Shown: positions 11,317-20,963 of the stretch, one piece after another
Layout of the letters: the number at the start of each line of letters is the position of its first letter
How positions within the stretch are numbered: the stretch's first letter is position 1
Assembly: GCA_001986395.2 (NCBI GenBank)
Contig: MQVO02000001.1
Coordinates: 2,170,001-2,234,000 of the forward strand
Reading direction: 5' to 3'
DNA: 64,000 bases
From: Irpex lacteus
Taxonomy: Eukaryota > Basidiomycota > Agaricomycetes > Polyporales > Irpicaceae
The notes under the pieces: generated by a model
Told to the model about the DNA's origin: nothing
The model's database searches: none
What the model saw: only the letters and a program-made list of their open reading frames with translations
Position numbers and translations under genes: made by a program

Positions 11317-11325
11317 GAGGGGGAG
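11317..11325 (+). other. Polypurine tract
   Basis: GAGGGGGAG lies directly before the 3' LTR, the expected place for the plus-strand primer. Confidence 0.8.
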
Positions 11326-11614
11326 TGTTGTTATTCGGCGTTTTCGTAACCCCGTAATCCCGACTCCCGTCCATTTCCCTTTTTGTATCCGCTGTTCCAG
11401 ACCGATCTTTCATTACTTAATTAGTATTTCCGCTTTCGATCGTTAACCTATAGATAACCCGTAGAGAAAACAGTAACAAACCCGTTTATAGTAATAGCTC
11501 CTATTAGCTCCTATTCTAGTATACATAAATACACTGTAAATCCGTAGATAAAATATAAGCGTTCATTCGAGTACTTTTCCCCCATCAGTCGTCAGCGCCT
11601 GCGTAACCACAAAA
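11326..11614 (+). repeat. 3' LTR
   Basis: 289 bp, identical to the 5' LTR by eye. It is followed by the second CCTGT target copy and then AATATTTC, which restores the native TAA stop of the STE23 gene on paper and begins its original 3' UTR. Confidence 0.95.
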
Positions 11615-11917
11615 CCTGTAATATTTCTTGTATGACTATCTTGTGTACCTATGAATAGCACCGCCTTACTGTCCAACCCCCGACGCCGCGACAGCGTCAG
11701 AACGTATGTCGTACTCAGTGACAACGGGGCTGTACTCGAATTCCGGGGCAGAGCAGCCGAGGCGCGGCAGTCAGGGTTGTAGGATGGGAACAGCTTATGT
11801 AATGCGTGATGAGGCAAGAGGGCTGTGGGGTTAAGACTCCGCTTAAAAGCAGCCTCGGTATCGCAGTCAACAACGACCGCAACCTCCACGACTCTATCCT
11901 TGTCCTCATCACACAAC

Positions 11918-12733
11918 ATGGCCGAAATTCGCAGGAAGCTTGTCATCGTCGGAGATGGTGCTTGTGGAAAGGTAGCGAGCACCGTCGTCGTCGCCCGCGC
12001 ACTCTGCTGACTCCTTTTCAGACCTGTTTGCTGATTGTGTTCTCGAAAGGCACTTTCCCCGAGGTATGTATCGCCGTACAAGGCGGTGCGGCATGGTATT
12101 GAAACGTCATATTTGTCTAGGTTTATGTCCCCACTGTGTTCGAGAACTACGTCGCCGACGTCGAGGTTGATGGCAAGCATGTTGAGCTGGCATTATGGGA
12201 TACGGCCGGTCAGGAGGACTACGATCGTTTGCGGCCTCTCTCCTACCCCGACTCGCATGTGATCCTCATCTGTTTTGCCGTCGACTCACCGGATTCGCTC
12301 GACAACGTGCAGGAGAAGGTGCGTGTTTCAGCCCTCCCGCTGTGCATCATGCGCTGACGCTGATATCCTGCAACAGTGGATCTCAGAGGTGATGCACTTC
12401 TGCGCTGGCCTTCCCATCATTCTCGTAGCTTGCAAGAAGGATCTTCGACGTGACCCAAGAGTTATTGAGGAGCTTCGCAAGACCAACCAACGCCCCGTGA
12501 CCCCAGAGGAGGTGCGTTTGCCAACAGCGTGTTGCGTGTTCGGCATGTGCTGATACATACTCCACTCCTATTAGGGTATGGCTGTAGCTCAGAAGATTGG
12601 CGCGAGGCACTATCTCGAGTGTTCCGCCAAGACTGGCGAAGGTGTGCGGGAGGTCTTCCAGTACGCTACCCGCGCTGCGCTGCTCTCCCGGCCAAAGGGC
12701 GGCAAGAAGCACCACACATGTCTCGTCCTCTAG
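11918..12733 (+). CDS. RHO1: Rho1-type small GTPase
   Basis: Five exons (11918-11971, 12022-12063, 12121-12318, 12377-12511, 12575-12733), all joined in phase 0, give 195 residues. P-loop GDGACGKT, effector loop [12 protein letters not shown], switch [19 protein letters not shown], the CKKDLRRD nucleotide-binding region and [10 protein letters not shown] are all present. The protein ends in a basic stretch [10 protein letters not shown] and the CaaX box CLVL, whose final Leu suggests geranylgeranylation. Rho1 activates beta-1,3-glucan synthase and protein kinase C at the plasma membrane to control wall synthesis and polarity. Its promoter region is the short gap after the retroelement, so element insertion close upstream could affect it. 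Confidence 0.96.
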
Positions 12734-13426
12734 ATGTTTCTCCACCATGAGCTTCATAGGATCTTTACCGGATCTTCGTTGTCGTCTTCTCTCATGCCGA
12801 AGCACATCTCATCATACCCCACGTACTTTGATGACTAGTACTACCTCCTCTTCACGTCGCCACGCGCAGCTACAGGCCCGGCGACGACAAGTTTGTGTTT
12901 CGTTTTTCTCTCTCAATTTTTCTGTCGTCTTTTCTTTGCATCTCTTCATTTGTAAGTACGATATACGCGCGAGTGGATGATACAGTATTTGCGGACTCGT
13001 TTCATTGCGCCAGGTACCCACAACGAGTAAGGAGTCAGCGCCTACATGCTTAGGTAACCAGGTTGTGATAGGACCTCGGATACCTCGCACTCGATGGTAA
13101 AATACTAACAAGCGTTGTTCGAGGAGTACACTTCGGACGACGGACACATGTTCAAGCCGTTTAAGCTGGGGATTGCACAAGTTATCGACCACCACGATTG
13201 ATCGTGGAACGTTTGACCGCTGGTCGCTGCCAGTCATGGACTCATGGGATGTTCGGGGTCTTCCACCAGGTCAGTTCGATCCCCGCGCTTATTCTTCAGG
13301 AAGTTCGACATTCACAGTGACTGTACGTTCTTTGCGACACTCATCAACATCGGTTTGTTTACGGTAAGTGCTATGTTATATGGCTTCCCAATACTGTTGG
13401 CTGATAGAGCAGAACAAAAAGACAGC
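12734..13426. other. Intergenic and 5' leader of the CigA-like gene
   Basis: RHO1 3' UTR followed by the leader of the next gene. A good intron (GTAAGT at about 13364 to CTGATAG at about 13407) lies just before the chosen start, so it is probably spliced in the 5' UTR. Nothing else was seen. Confidence 0.5.
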
Positions 13427-15091
13427 ATGCCTTTTCTTGATGAATACGTGCGACAATCACAAGCCTCGCCGTCCGTCGCTCTAGAGAAAGGAGCGTATCG
13501 CCTACGTAGCACAAGACGCAACACAGCGAAGTCAACACCGTTAAGGGCTCGAGCACACTCGCGAGCCTCAAGCAATCCACCGACTCTGCATTACGAAAAG
13601 CAGATGGCGATGCTTGTGGTGTTGCTCATCTGCGCAACCGTGACCTGCTTTGGAACGGCATACTATCTGTTCACGACCAGGTGGGATTCCGACGTCCCCT
13701 ATATCCCTCGTACTCCCTCTTCTAATGCCGCCTCTGGACCTCAAGTCGTCGATTTTGACCTGCTGTCAACCCTATCTGAGCCTCGCGCCCTTGACGGGCT
13801 GCCCAACTCTGGCGAAAAATACCTGGCATATCTTCCTCATAGTGGCTTTCATAATCAACGCATCGCTTTCGAAAATGCTCTTGTTCTGGCACGCTTGTTG
13901 AATCGAACTTTGCTTGTCCCTCCAGCTCGCTTGGGCAACGCTTTTCTGTACTATTCCCCGTTTGACGAACTTCAAGAAATGCTGGTACAGTCTGACAAGA
14001 GACTCCTGCAACATTGTAGGGAGACTACCAACGACTATGATGTACCGGAAGAGTGCGTCGACTTTGATGGTTATACACAAGTACCATGGGATTGGCTCGT
14101 CGATCTCTCAGATATTCAGCAGCATCAAAAGTTGGTGGTCCGACGTAACTTCACCGACGAATGGTTATACGACGCCCTGACCTTAGAAAAAGAAGACGTA
14201 TTCTCGCTGCCAGATACCTCTAGGGATATGTACGGTTTTCAAGATTTTGACCCCCTCTCGACAGCGAGCGGCCTCGGACGCAAGTACCAGTATATGATCC
14301 ACTTGTCTACACTGTCTTTACGAGAAGAGCGACTCATCTACCTGGGCAGTCTCTTCGGGTCCTCTCGTCTGCATCTTCGGGATCCTCGCAACCTGGACAT
14401 CAGAAAGTACATTCGGCAGAACATGGCACGATTAAATCCTATGTTACTGGACGTGGCGACCTCCATTCAACGAGCTCTTGGTGCACCCTATATCGGAGCG
14501 CATATCCGCCTCGGTGACGGCATCTTTGAGGAGAATGCCGCACAAAACTCGAGGCTGGTGTGGTGGAAGATCGTGCATGGAGTTCTGCGCCTTTCCATCG
14601 ATGATACGCTTGCTATGGAGCGTAGGTTCGGTGACCTAGGCTTGTTCGAGAGTTTAGACCCACCTGAAGCTATCCTGGGCGACTGGGAAAGGTCTACCTT
14701 GCAAATTCCAACGCAGGCGGGGACGTCGATACGGGCGCGATGCAAGAATAAACTTCACACGGATTCATCCTTGCTACCACTGAATATCCCCTTGTTCATA
14801 TCATCGGATGCCTCAGAACCTTGGGACGAACCCCACCTCGCGCTTTTCACGCGCTCATTCCCTTGCACCTTCTTTCTATCAGACTTCCCTGACCATACAG
14901 CACATCTGGATCGCCTGGTAAACTCGCTCGATGGTCTTTCACTCCAACCGTTTCTTATGCCGTTTGTGGACGCTTTGGTCGTGGCGAGGGGCTTGAAAGT
15001 TGTGGGTACTGAAGGAAGCACGTATAGCCGGTTCGTAGAGGATGTTCTGTGGAGAACGAATCATGGTTATGATATCGTACAGAAAGGATGA
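13427..15091 (+). CDS. CigA-like type II membrane protein, O-fucosyltransferase-like fold
   Basis: A single coding exon of 554 residues. After a basic Ser/Arg-rich cytosolic segment, one membrane span (MAMLVVLLICATVTCFGTAYY, split here as MAMLVVLLIC then ATVTCFGTAYY) anchors a lumenal domain. It contains YLPHSGFHNQRIAFENALVL and YIGAHIRLGDG, matching the HN and HxRxGD regions of GDP-fucose protein O-fucosyltransferase-like proteins. Fungal members are often annotated CigA. The likely role is glycosyl transfer in the secretory route, but substrate and donor are unknown. The frame is open upstream to 13244, but a strong intron covers 13364-13407, so the ATG at 13427 was chosen. Confidence 0.75.
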   Translation: MPFLDEYVRQSQASPSVALEKGAYRLRSTRRNTAKSTPLRARAHSRASSNPPTLHYEKQMAMLVVLLICATVTCFGTAYYLFTTRWDSDVPYIPRTPSSNAASGPQVVDFDLLSTLSEPRALDGLPNSGEKYLAYLPHSGFHNQRIAFENALVLARLLNRTLLVPPARLGNAFLYYSPFDELQEMLVQSDKRLLQHCRETTNDYDVPEECVDFDGYTQVPWDWLVDLSDIQQHQKLVVRRNFTDEWLYDALTLEKEDVFSLPDTSRDMYGFQDFDPLSTASGLGRKYQYMIHLSTLSLREERLIYLGSLFGSSRLHLRDPRNLDIRKYIRQNMARLNPMLLDVATSIQRALGAPYIGAHIRLGDGIFEENAAQNSRLVWWKIVHGVLRLSIDDTLAMERRFGDLGLFESLDPPEAILGDWERSTLQIPTQAGTSIRARCKNKLHTDSSLLPLNIPLFISSDASEPWDEPHLALFTRSFPCTFFLSDFPDHTAHLDRLVNSLDGLSLQPFLMPFVDALVVARGLKVVGTEGSTYSRFVEDVLWRTNHGYDIVQKG

Positions 15092-15309
15092 ACGCCACTC
15101 TGTGGTATTGTAGAATTCGGCTTGAATGCATACCTTCAATTCATTGATGTGACTGAGCTCAGACGTTCGAAGAGAATGCCTATGAGCTGAAGGCAAAGCA
15201 AACGAAGGTGAGTAAGAGGGATGGTGAGGAGGTGGTTTATATCACAATCACAATACATCTACAAATAATACATTCTGTCCTTTGATTTCCTTCGTCCGTG
15301 TCAAACTCT

Positions 15310-16347
15310 CTACACCCATTCCTTGGGCGAGCGCAGAACTTCCACCACCTTCGCCTCCTCGCTCCCTTCCTCCGTACCAACCTCACTCATATACTCCCAC
15401 CTCGCCGTCTCCGGTAGGCTCATCAGAATACTCTCGATCCTGGCGCTCGGTGTCAGCAATCCGAACTTGGTTCCTCTATCGTAAACGAGGTTGAACTCGA
15501 CATATCGGCCACGCCGAATAAGCTGCCAGCGGCGCTGAGCCGCAGTGAAGGGTGTTCGGGCACGACGCTCGAGGATGGGGAGATAGGAGGGAACAAAGGA
15601 ATCGCCAGTCGACTTGATGAATGCGAAGAGCTCCTCTGGAGAACGTGGTCTCTGTAGGTCGTCGCCTAGTATGTGGTGCTTCTGGTCGTTGAGATCGTCG
15701 AAGAATATTCCGCCAATACCACGAGCCTCTCTGCGATGAGGGATGAAGAAGTACTTGTCGCACCACTTTTTGAATTCGGGGTATAGCGCAGCACCGTGCG
15801 GATCGCATGCCTCCTTGATCGTACGGTGGAAGTGCACCGCGTCTTCTTCGTACAGGTACGACGGTGTGAGGTCACATCCACCTCCAAACCACCACGCCAG
15901 CAGCTTCCCCTTTGGAGGCGCCCCATCTTCTCCCTTCTCCCCTTCCGCCGGCAAGTCCGTTATTTCGAAGTAGCGGTAGTTGGCGTGCACGGTGGGCGCG
16001 TGCGGGTTACGTGGATGTACGACGAGACTGATACCCGCTGCGAAGAATGGCATGGCGGTCTCTCCGATGGGCACGGTGCTGTGCTCTGCACGCATCTGCT
16101 TCATGGCAGCTGGCGGGAGCATACCGTGCACGATGGAGATATTCACCCCCGCCTTCTCGAGGATTGACTTGTCGTCCTCTGGAGTAGCAAAGACACAGGA
16201 TATGCCCCTGCCGCCCTCCTTACGTGTCCATTCGTCGCGTCTAAAGGGAGGAGAACTGGGGTCGGCTTTCTCAAATGCGGCTACAATGCTGTCTTGGAGA
16301 CCGAGGATGTACTCCTCGACCTGCTTGCGCATCGGCTGAGACGACAT
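15310..16347 (-). CDS. HEM13: Coproporphyrinogen III oxidase, oxygen-dependent
   Basis: An intronless gene of 345 residues covering the whole family. Hallmarks are VHANYRYFE, AWWFGGGCDLTPSYLYEED, HFHRTIKEACD, GIGGIFFDDLND and the C-terminal RRGRYVEFNLVYDRGTKFGL with ESILMSLP. The enzyme decarboxylates two propionate side chains of coproporphyrinogen III to vinyl groups in haem synthesis, using O2. It converges on the CigA-like gene with about 220 bp between the stops. There is no N-terminal presequence, consistent with a cytosolic enzyme as in yeast. Confidence 0.97.
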   Translation of the reverse strand: MSSQPMRKQVEEYILGLQDSIVAAFEKADPSSPPFRRDEWTRKEGGRGISCVFATPEDDKSILEKAGVNISIVHGMLPPAAMKQMRAEHSTVPIGETAMPFFAAGISLVVHPRNPHAPTVHANYRYFEITDLPAEGEKGEDGAPPKGKLLAWWFGGGCDLTPSYLYEEDAVHFHRTIKEACDPHGAALYPEFKKWCDKYFFIPHRREARGIGGIFFDDLNDQKHHILGDDLQRPRSPEELFAFIKSTGDSFVPSYLPILERRARTPFTAAQRRWQLIRRGRYVEFNLVYDRGTKFGLLTPSARIESILMSLPETARWEYMSEVGTEEGSEEAKVVEVLRSPKEWV

Positions 16348-17000
16348 GATGATGGAAGGGCGGCTTGAGAGGTGTTTGAAGAGAAATAATGATCTGGCAC
16401 CACGTATTTATGGGACCAAAGTTTATGGTCGAGGTCGCTTGTCGGGCGCGACTTCTCACGACAGTCCCGGCGTGTCTGGATCTACGTTCTGAGAAAGTCT
16501 CGGTATGCGCAACATGCCATTCAACACCTACCGATTTTATAGTACGCGTGGAACGATGGAGAGCGCAATAATACACCCGCAATCTTAGTTTCAGAGGCCT
16601 TCTGAGTGTGGAGGTCAAGACGAGGTCGTACAGACACTTGGGCGAGATGAGATAACGCCAAAGATTGGAGCATCTAAATCTCTGATATGATCCGCCCTAT
16701 TTCCATATCGGGACCAGGGCGGGATCGAGTGAGACGCCACAAAGTCGATGCTCAACGGCGATGGTATGGGCGTCATGAGATGATTGGGAACAATATAAAT
16801 AGCCTTGATTTCCGTCCTATTAATGAAATGTATGATACATAAGGCGTGTAATATGTAAGGAAGCCCGCTGTGCAGCCCCACGGCGCAGTAGTCGCGATGC
16901 AATCCTGACCTGTTACGCATGGAATGAGCGATGTCGCTCAGACAATACATAGCAAAATCCCTCACGCGGCGGGCTCTCTTGTACCCCTTCTGCGACCACC
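16348..17000. other. Divergent promoter region, HEM13 and 17001 gene
   Basis: About 650 bp between head-to-head genes. No ORF of note, repeat or RNA gene was seen. Confidence 0.5.
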
Positions 17001-18374
17001 ATGGCCTACGCTAGCCAGGCTCCATTGACGATACAGCCCGACGGGCACTATGAGGGGCGAACAACGCAACGGAGAGTATCTGGCCGTAGCTGGATATCCT
17101 CGTTGGCCAGCCCCAATACAACTACACCCACATCTCCACCACCCGCGGTGCCATCAATCAACATCACATCCCAGTCACCAGTGTCACCAGCTCGCACCAT
17201 CAAACTGGGAAGTTTGCCAGTCCCAGCCTCGCGAACCAGACAGGCCATGCCAGGCGATCTCGACCCTGACAGCAGCGCGGATTCGATGAGCACGTACGAA
17301 GACAAGGACAAGGATGTCACAGCCATCAAGTACGGCATGAGCACCGTCGACGAGTTGACGGAGTGTCCCGCTTCCCCGACGACACCCGTTACCGCGCGGG
17401 TGGGTGGAAAGGCCCGTAGCATTGTCGACGGGCTCGTTAGCGGGCTGCGAAGCATCCCAAAAGCGGTGACCCACAATCAACTCCACGATAGACGGTCTTC
17501 CGTTGGTAGTCGCACGTCCCATTATACGGGTGTTGGTAGTCGTACGTCCCATTACACCGCGGGCACCGACCATCGCACAACGATGACCGTCGAGAGGGAT
17601 AATGCGCTGGCGTTCAAGTTTGCTGCTCCTGGACCATTTCCAGCCTTCGTATTCGCGCCAGCGGGTTACCCGCCTCCTTCGATGGCCACACCCATGTCGC
17701 TCGACCACGACCCCATGTCTAAACTAGGTTCAGATGGAGACGCTGCTGAGACGAACGCTGAAGACGACACGCACCTGGCACGCATAACCAACCTGTTCAG
17801 TTCGTTGTACCGCATGCCATGGATCTCCCCTACACGTGTCGCAGTCGACTATATTCCAGGGAACAGCCGTAAGTGCAGCGTGCCTGCGCACAAGACCAAG
17901 AACTCGTCGTCGTGGTATACGATGACGGCGCCCGCCACACCGTCTGATATTTCTGTTCCCTGGCGAACGTTGCCGGAACCGTGGTTTCCTCCGGCGGAGC
18001 TACCGACTACTATGGAAGACCCTGAGGCGGAGGCGAGAGCTGATGTAGGACAGGAGAACGTTGATGGCGAAGAGGGTCAGCACCACGAGGAACACGTTGA
18101 GGAGAGACTGAGGGAGCTTAGGGAGGAGCTGCAGGAGAAGAACAGGCAGTTGAGCGACCTACGTCAGGTCGTCGAGCACCAGAAGCTGCGCATCAGTGTT
18201 CTTGAAGCTGACTTGGAAGAGCTACGCAAAGCAGAGGCGCAGCAGGAGGAGCAACGCAGGGGAAGGAGCAGCGTACGCAGGTCGACGCTGCATCCTCGCG
18301 ATAGTTTGGGCGTCGCGGCTGCGAGGCGTACGTCGATCAGAGTATCGAGACCAGGTTCCAGCTACTTCGATTGA
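17001..18374 (+). CDS. Coiled-coil protein of unknown function
   Basis: An intronless ORF of 457 residues starting MAYASQAPLTIQPDGHYEGR. The first two thirds are Ser/Thr/Pro-rich and look disordered. They include a 10-residue tandem duplication (VGSRTSHYTG twice) made by a 30-bp direct repeat at about 17502-17561. Residues of about 365-425 form a strong coiled coil (EERLRELREELQEKNRQLSD, then LRQVVEHQKLRISVLEADLE). The tail is basic with SVRRSTLHPRDS. No catalytic motif was found. A scaffold or cytoskeleton-linked role is a guess from the coiled coil alone. Confidence 0.7.
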   Translation: MAYASQAPLTIQPDGHYEGRTTQRRVSGRSWISSLASPNTTTPTSPPPAVPSINITSQSPVSPARTIKLGSLPVPASRTRQAMPGDLDPDSSADSMSTYEDKDKDVTAIKYGMSTVDELTECPASPTTPVTARVGGKARSIVDGLVSGLRSIPKAVTHNQLHDRRSSVGSRTSHYTGVGSRTSHYTAGTDHRTTMTVERDNALAFKFAAPGPFPAFVFAPAGYPPPSMATPMSLDHDPMSKLGSDGDAAETNAEDDTHLARITNLFSSLYRMPWISPTRVAVDYIPGNSRKCSVPAHKTKNSSSWYTMTAPATPSDISVPWRTLPEPWFPPAELPTTMEDPEAEARADVGQENVDGEEGQHHEEHVEERLRELREELQEKNRQLSDLRQVVEHQKLRISVLEADLEELRKAEAQQEEQRRGRSSVRRSTLHPRDSLGVAAARRTSIRVSRPGSSYFD

Positions 18375-18511
18375 GTCACTATTCCGTCATACTATTATCT
18401 GAGTGCTAGTTTAACATAGATAGGCATATATATCGAACATATACCCTCCTATGTAGCCTATATTTAGCTTATTATCACCATGCATGCAAATGAAACGAAA
18501 GAACTTACATT

Positions 18512-19576
18512 CTACAACTTTGCCACATCGCGGAAAGTCTTCATGCCAACGAGTCCACCGCCATCCAGAGCGATGGTTGCTCCGGTCATCCATGCAGCAG
18601 CCGGACTGGCGAGAAACACCGCAGTGCCACCGACCTCTTCAGGCTTCCCAACTCTGTGAAGTGGGGTGCTCTCGAGGATCACGTCACCAGCCACCTTCAG
18701 CGTATGCGCCATCACTGTGCCATCACTGATTAGCATGCAAAGAACGTGCCTTACGAAATCGGAAGACAAACTCTTGGTCTCAAACGGGCCTGTCAAATAG
18801 TGATTAGGTTCTTGTCGTTCACTCAATTAGTGAAATGTGGTGGTCTTACCACATGCGATCGTGTTGCTCGTAATTCCTTCCCACCCTAAACGTCCAGCGA
18901 GGCTCCGGCTGAGGTGGTGTAAAGCTGCCTTTGATGCTGCATAGGCATACGTCTCATGATCTTGGACGGAGAGCGCCTCTACGCTGCCGATATTAATAAT
19001 CCGGGCGGGATCCTTGTGCACATCGTTCTCGATGCCACCCAGCTTTGCCGCCGCACGCAAAAGCGGCAGGCACTTCTGAGTGAGGGTAAATACTCGTTGA
19101 GTGTTCAGAGTGAGCACCTTCGTCCATGCAGAGTCGGGGAATTCGTCGATACCCTCTCCCCAAGCCGCGCCCGCGTTGTTGACGAGTACATGCAGGGCAG
19201 ACTCCTTCGCAGAAAGCTCCTTGACGAGTCTTTCTACTTCCGAGTACTTTTGTATGTCGGCTGGAATGGCGTGACATGTCCCAGGTCCGAGTGCTGTAAG
19301 CTCGGAGGCAGTGGCGTCACAGTCCTTGGCTGAGCGAGACGAAACATAAACCTATGAGGTATCAGCAAACCGGCCTAAACAGGATCTTTCGTGCCAACCT
19401 TTGCACCGTTAGCTACAAAGGCAGTGGCTATCTAATGGTCGTAGCAAGTTAGCCAATGGAGTGAACACACAAATGTAGACGCGACATACCGCTTTGCCGA
19501 TTCCGCGACTACCACCGGTGATGAGGACGACCTTGTCCTTGACATTGAAGAGACTCGGGATGGCAAACGAAGACAT
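18512..19576 (-). CDS. Short-chain dehydrogenase/reductase
   Basis: Four exons (19576-19490, 19431-19399, 19351-18850, 18789-18512) join to 299 residues. The second exon is only 33 nt. The Rossmann motif TGGSRGIG is near residue 20, NNAG near 100, and the catalytic YAYAASK block (Tyr-x3-Lys) near 185. The C-terminal GATIALDGG is typical of classical SDRs related to 3-oxoacyl-ACP reductases and rhamnolipid-synthesis RhlG-like enzymes. It should be an NAD(P)H-dependent oxidoreductase, with substrate unknown. Around SSDFVRHVLCMLISDG the frame stays open through a GTAAGG that could be a minor donor, and the unspliced reading is in phase to the stop. It converges with the coiled-coil gene. Confidence 0.85.
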
Positions 19577-19856
19577 GGTTGACCTTGAGACTTGTTGGGG
19601 GTCGTTGCTGCCCAGATATTGAGCTAATATACGCGCCCCTAGCGGTGCGCCCGGTGCAAATCCGAAACTACCGGCCACTGATATTGTGTTACCCCGCGGT
19701 CTGTTGCGGGCAGGTGATTTCTGTCGTGCCTAGCCATCTTGAACGCTGTCGAAACCAGCGAGAAAGCTGCTCTCGACGATGCCGAACGTACAGCTGGAAG
19801 ATCTTCGACGGCCACCGCGGTGGATGTGGGAGAAGAAGAACGGGGAGAGGGTGCGC

Positions 19857-20802
19857 GAAGTAACTTGACGGACTTTGAATCAACAAACTTCGCACACTTC
19901 GCCCAGCCAAGTTTCGGCACGCAAACTTCGGCTAACTTCGACACTTGTGTTCGTTCACCAACACCTCTTGCCTTGTCGACATCATATAAAATTGTAACTC
20001 ACATACAGATTGTGTACATATTGAACTCCACATACTCAAGCTAAACGTAGATCACTGTTTGAGTGAGATATGTATCAACATCCTCTCGGAGGGCTCGTGC
20101 TGCTCCCACGGGGTCAAGTTTCGGACTTTGAAACTATGACAGCTAACTTGAACCTAAACTTGAACCAACTTGCGTGACATAGCGTGACATGTTCGGCGAA
20201 TGCCGCGTGCCGTCGTGCCAGTACACCTTTATGCTCATTTCAGCAGGGATATATAGAATAAATCACTTGAGCCTCAACTAATCATTCTCTTACATAGTCT
20301 ACTAACATCGTCAACATAAATATCTGGCTCAGTCGGAATATTCGATATATCAGATGCATTCGGTAGCCGGCGCTTGTCAACTCACCGTGACGCCCATCAC
20401 CCACGCTGCCAACATTGCCTGAGCATGCTCGTCAGCATCATGAATACTTTACAGTAGAGCTGAGGCCAATTAATACTAATAAGAACGGTTTAATCATGTT
20501 GTTATGTCGTCAGATCCAAGCATATAGCTGGATAGCTCACAAATACGGTAGACGTAGGTAAGGCGCCAACCCGCCTTGAGCTCTGATCGCCGATGCGGCC
20601 ATCACGCTCAAGTTTGCTCTTTTAAGTTCCGACCGCAATCGCAAACTTCGCACTGCTCTGATTCTGAAATAGTTAGAACTCCGCAAACTTGAAGTAACTT
20701 GAAGTAACTTTGGTCACTTTTCGCGCTCAAGTTACTTCAAGTTACTTCAAGTTTGTTTGTTAATGGCGAAGTTTGTTCAAGTTTATCGTCAAGTTAAATT
20801 GT
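19857..20802. mobile_element. Possible MITE-like element with imperfect inverted ends
   Basis: The left end GAAGTAACTTGACGG (from 19857) through CAACAAACTTCGC (to 19893) is an imperfect reverse complement of GCGAAGTTTGTTC (from 20766) through CGTCAAGTTAAATTG (to about 20802). About 37 nt pair with a few mismatches. The interior is non-coding and full of the same short words in both directions, like subterminal repeats of DNA transposons. No clear target duplication could be fixed, so this remains a suggestion. Confidence 0.4.
20684..20755. repeat. Perfect 27-bp inverted repeat (hairpin)
   Basis: The left arm 20684-20710 starts CAAACTTGAAGTAACTTG. The right arm 20729-20755 is its exact reverse complement, and an 18-nt spacer (20711-20728) separates them. 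Each arm is built from a doubled GAAGTAACTT unit. Confidence 0.92.
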
Positions 20803-20963
20803 TAACCCTCGAACGGGGAGCAGGCGCGTGACATATATTGACCGTGACATCGTGTGACATTCAAGTTTCCCGCATAAATCGAGATTGCGAGAAATAATGC
20901 TCAGCGGGATGGTCGAGTCAGTCTGCGGCTTGCTTCTTCTCTCTCATCTGTCCTGCCACAAAA

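Larger units (their letters stand above)
9985..11614 (+). mobile_element. Gag-only non-autonomous LTR retrotransposon (Copia-like, TR-GAG type)
   Basis: The 1,630-bp element has two 289-bp LTRs (9985-10273 and 11326-11614) that look identical base for base. It is flanked by a 5-bp target duplication CCTGT (9980-9984 and 11615-11619). Between the LTRs there is a primer-binding site, one gag ORF (10492-11283) and a polypurine tract. No protease, integrase or reverse transcriptase is present. The LTR begins TG but ends AAAA rather than CA. Identical LTRs and an intact gag point to a recent insertion. Such elements need pol functions from an autonomous relative. Confidence 0.93.
19577..20963. other. 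Long intergenic region rich in AACTTG/CAAGTT words
   Basis: No coding exon was found. From about 19860 to 20800 the words AACTTG, CAAGTT and AAACTTCG recur in both directions. GTGACATAGCGTGACAT-like words appear at about 20180 and again at about 20835. This is not seen elsewhere in the window. See the inverted-repeat and hairpin entries. Confidence 0.6.

Noticed and set aside
13244..13426. An upstream start for the CigA-like protein at 13244
   Set aside because: The extension crosses a strong intron (GTAAGT to CTGATAG), and its residues do not look like a conserved N-terminus.
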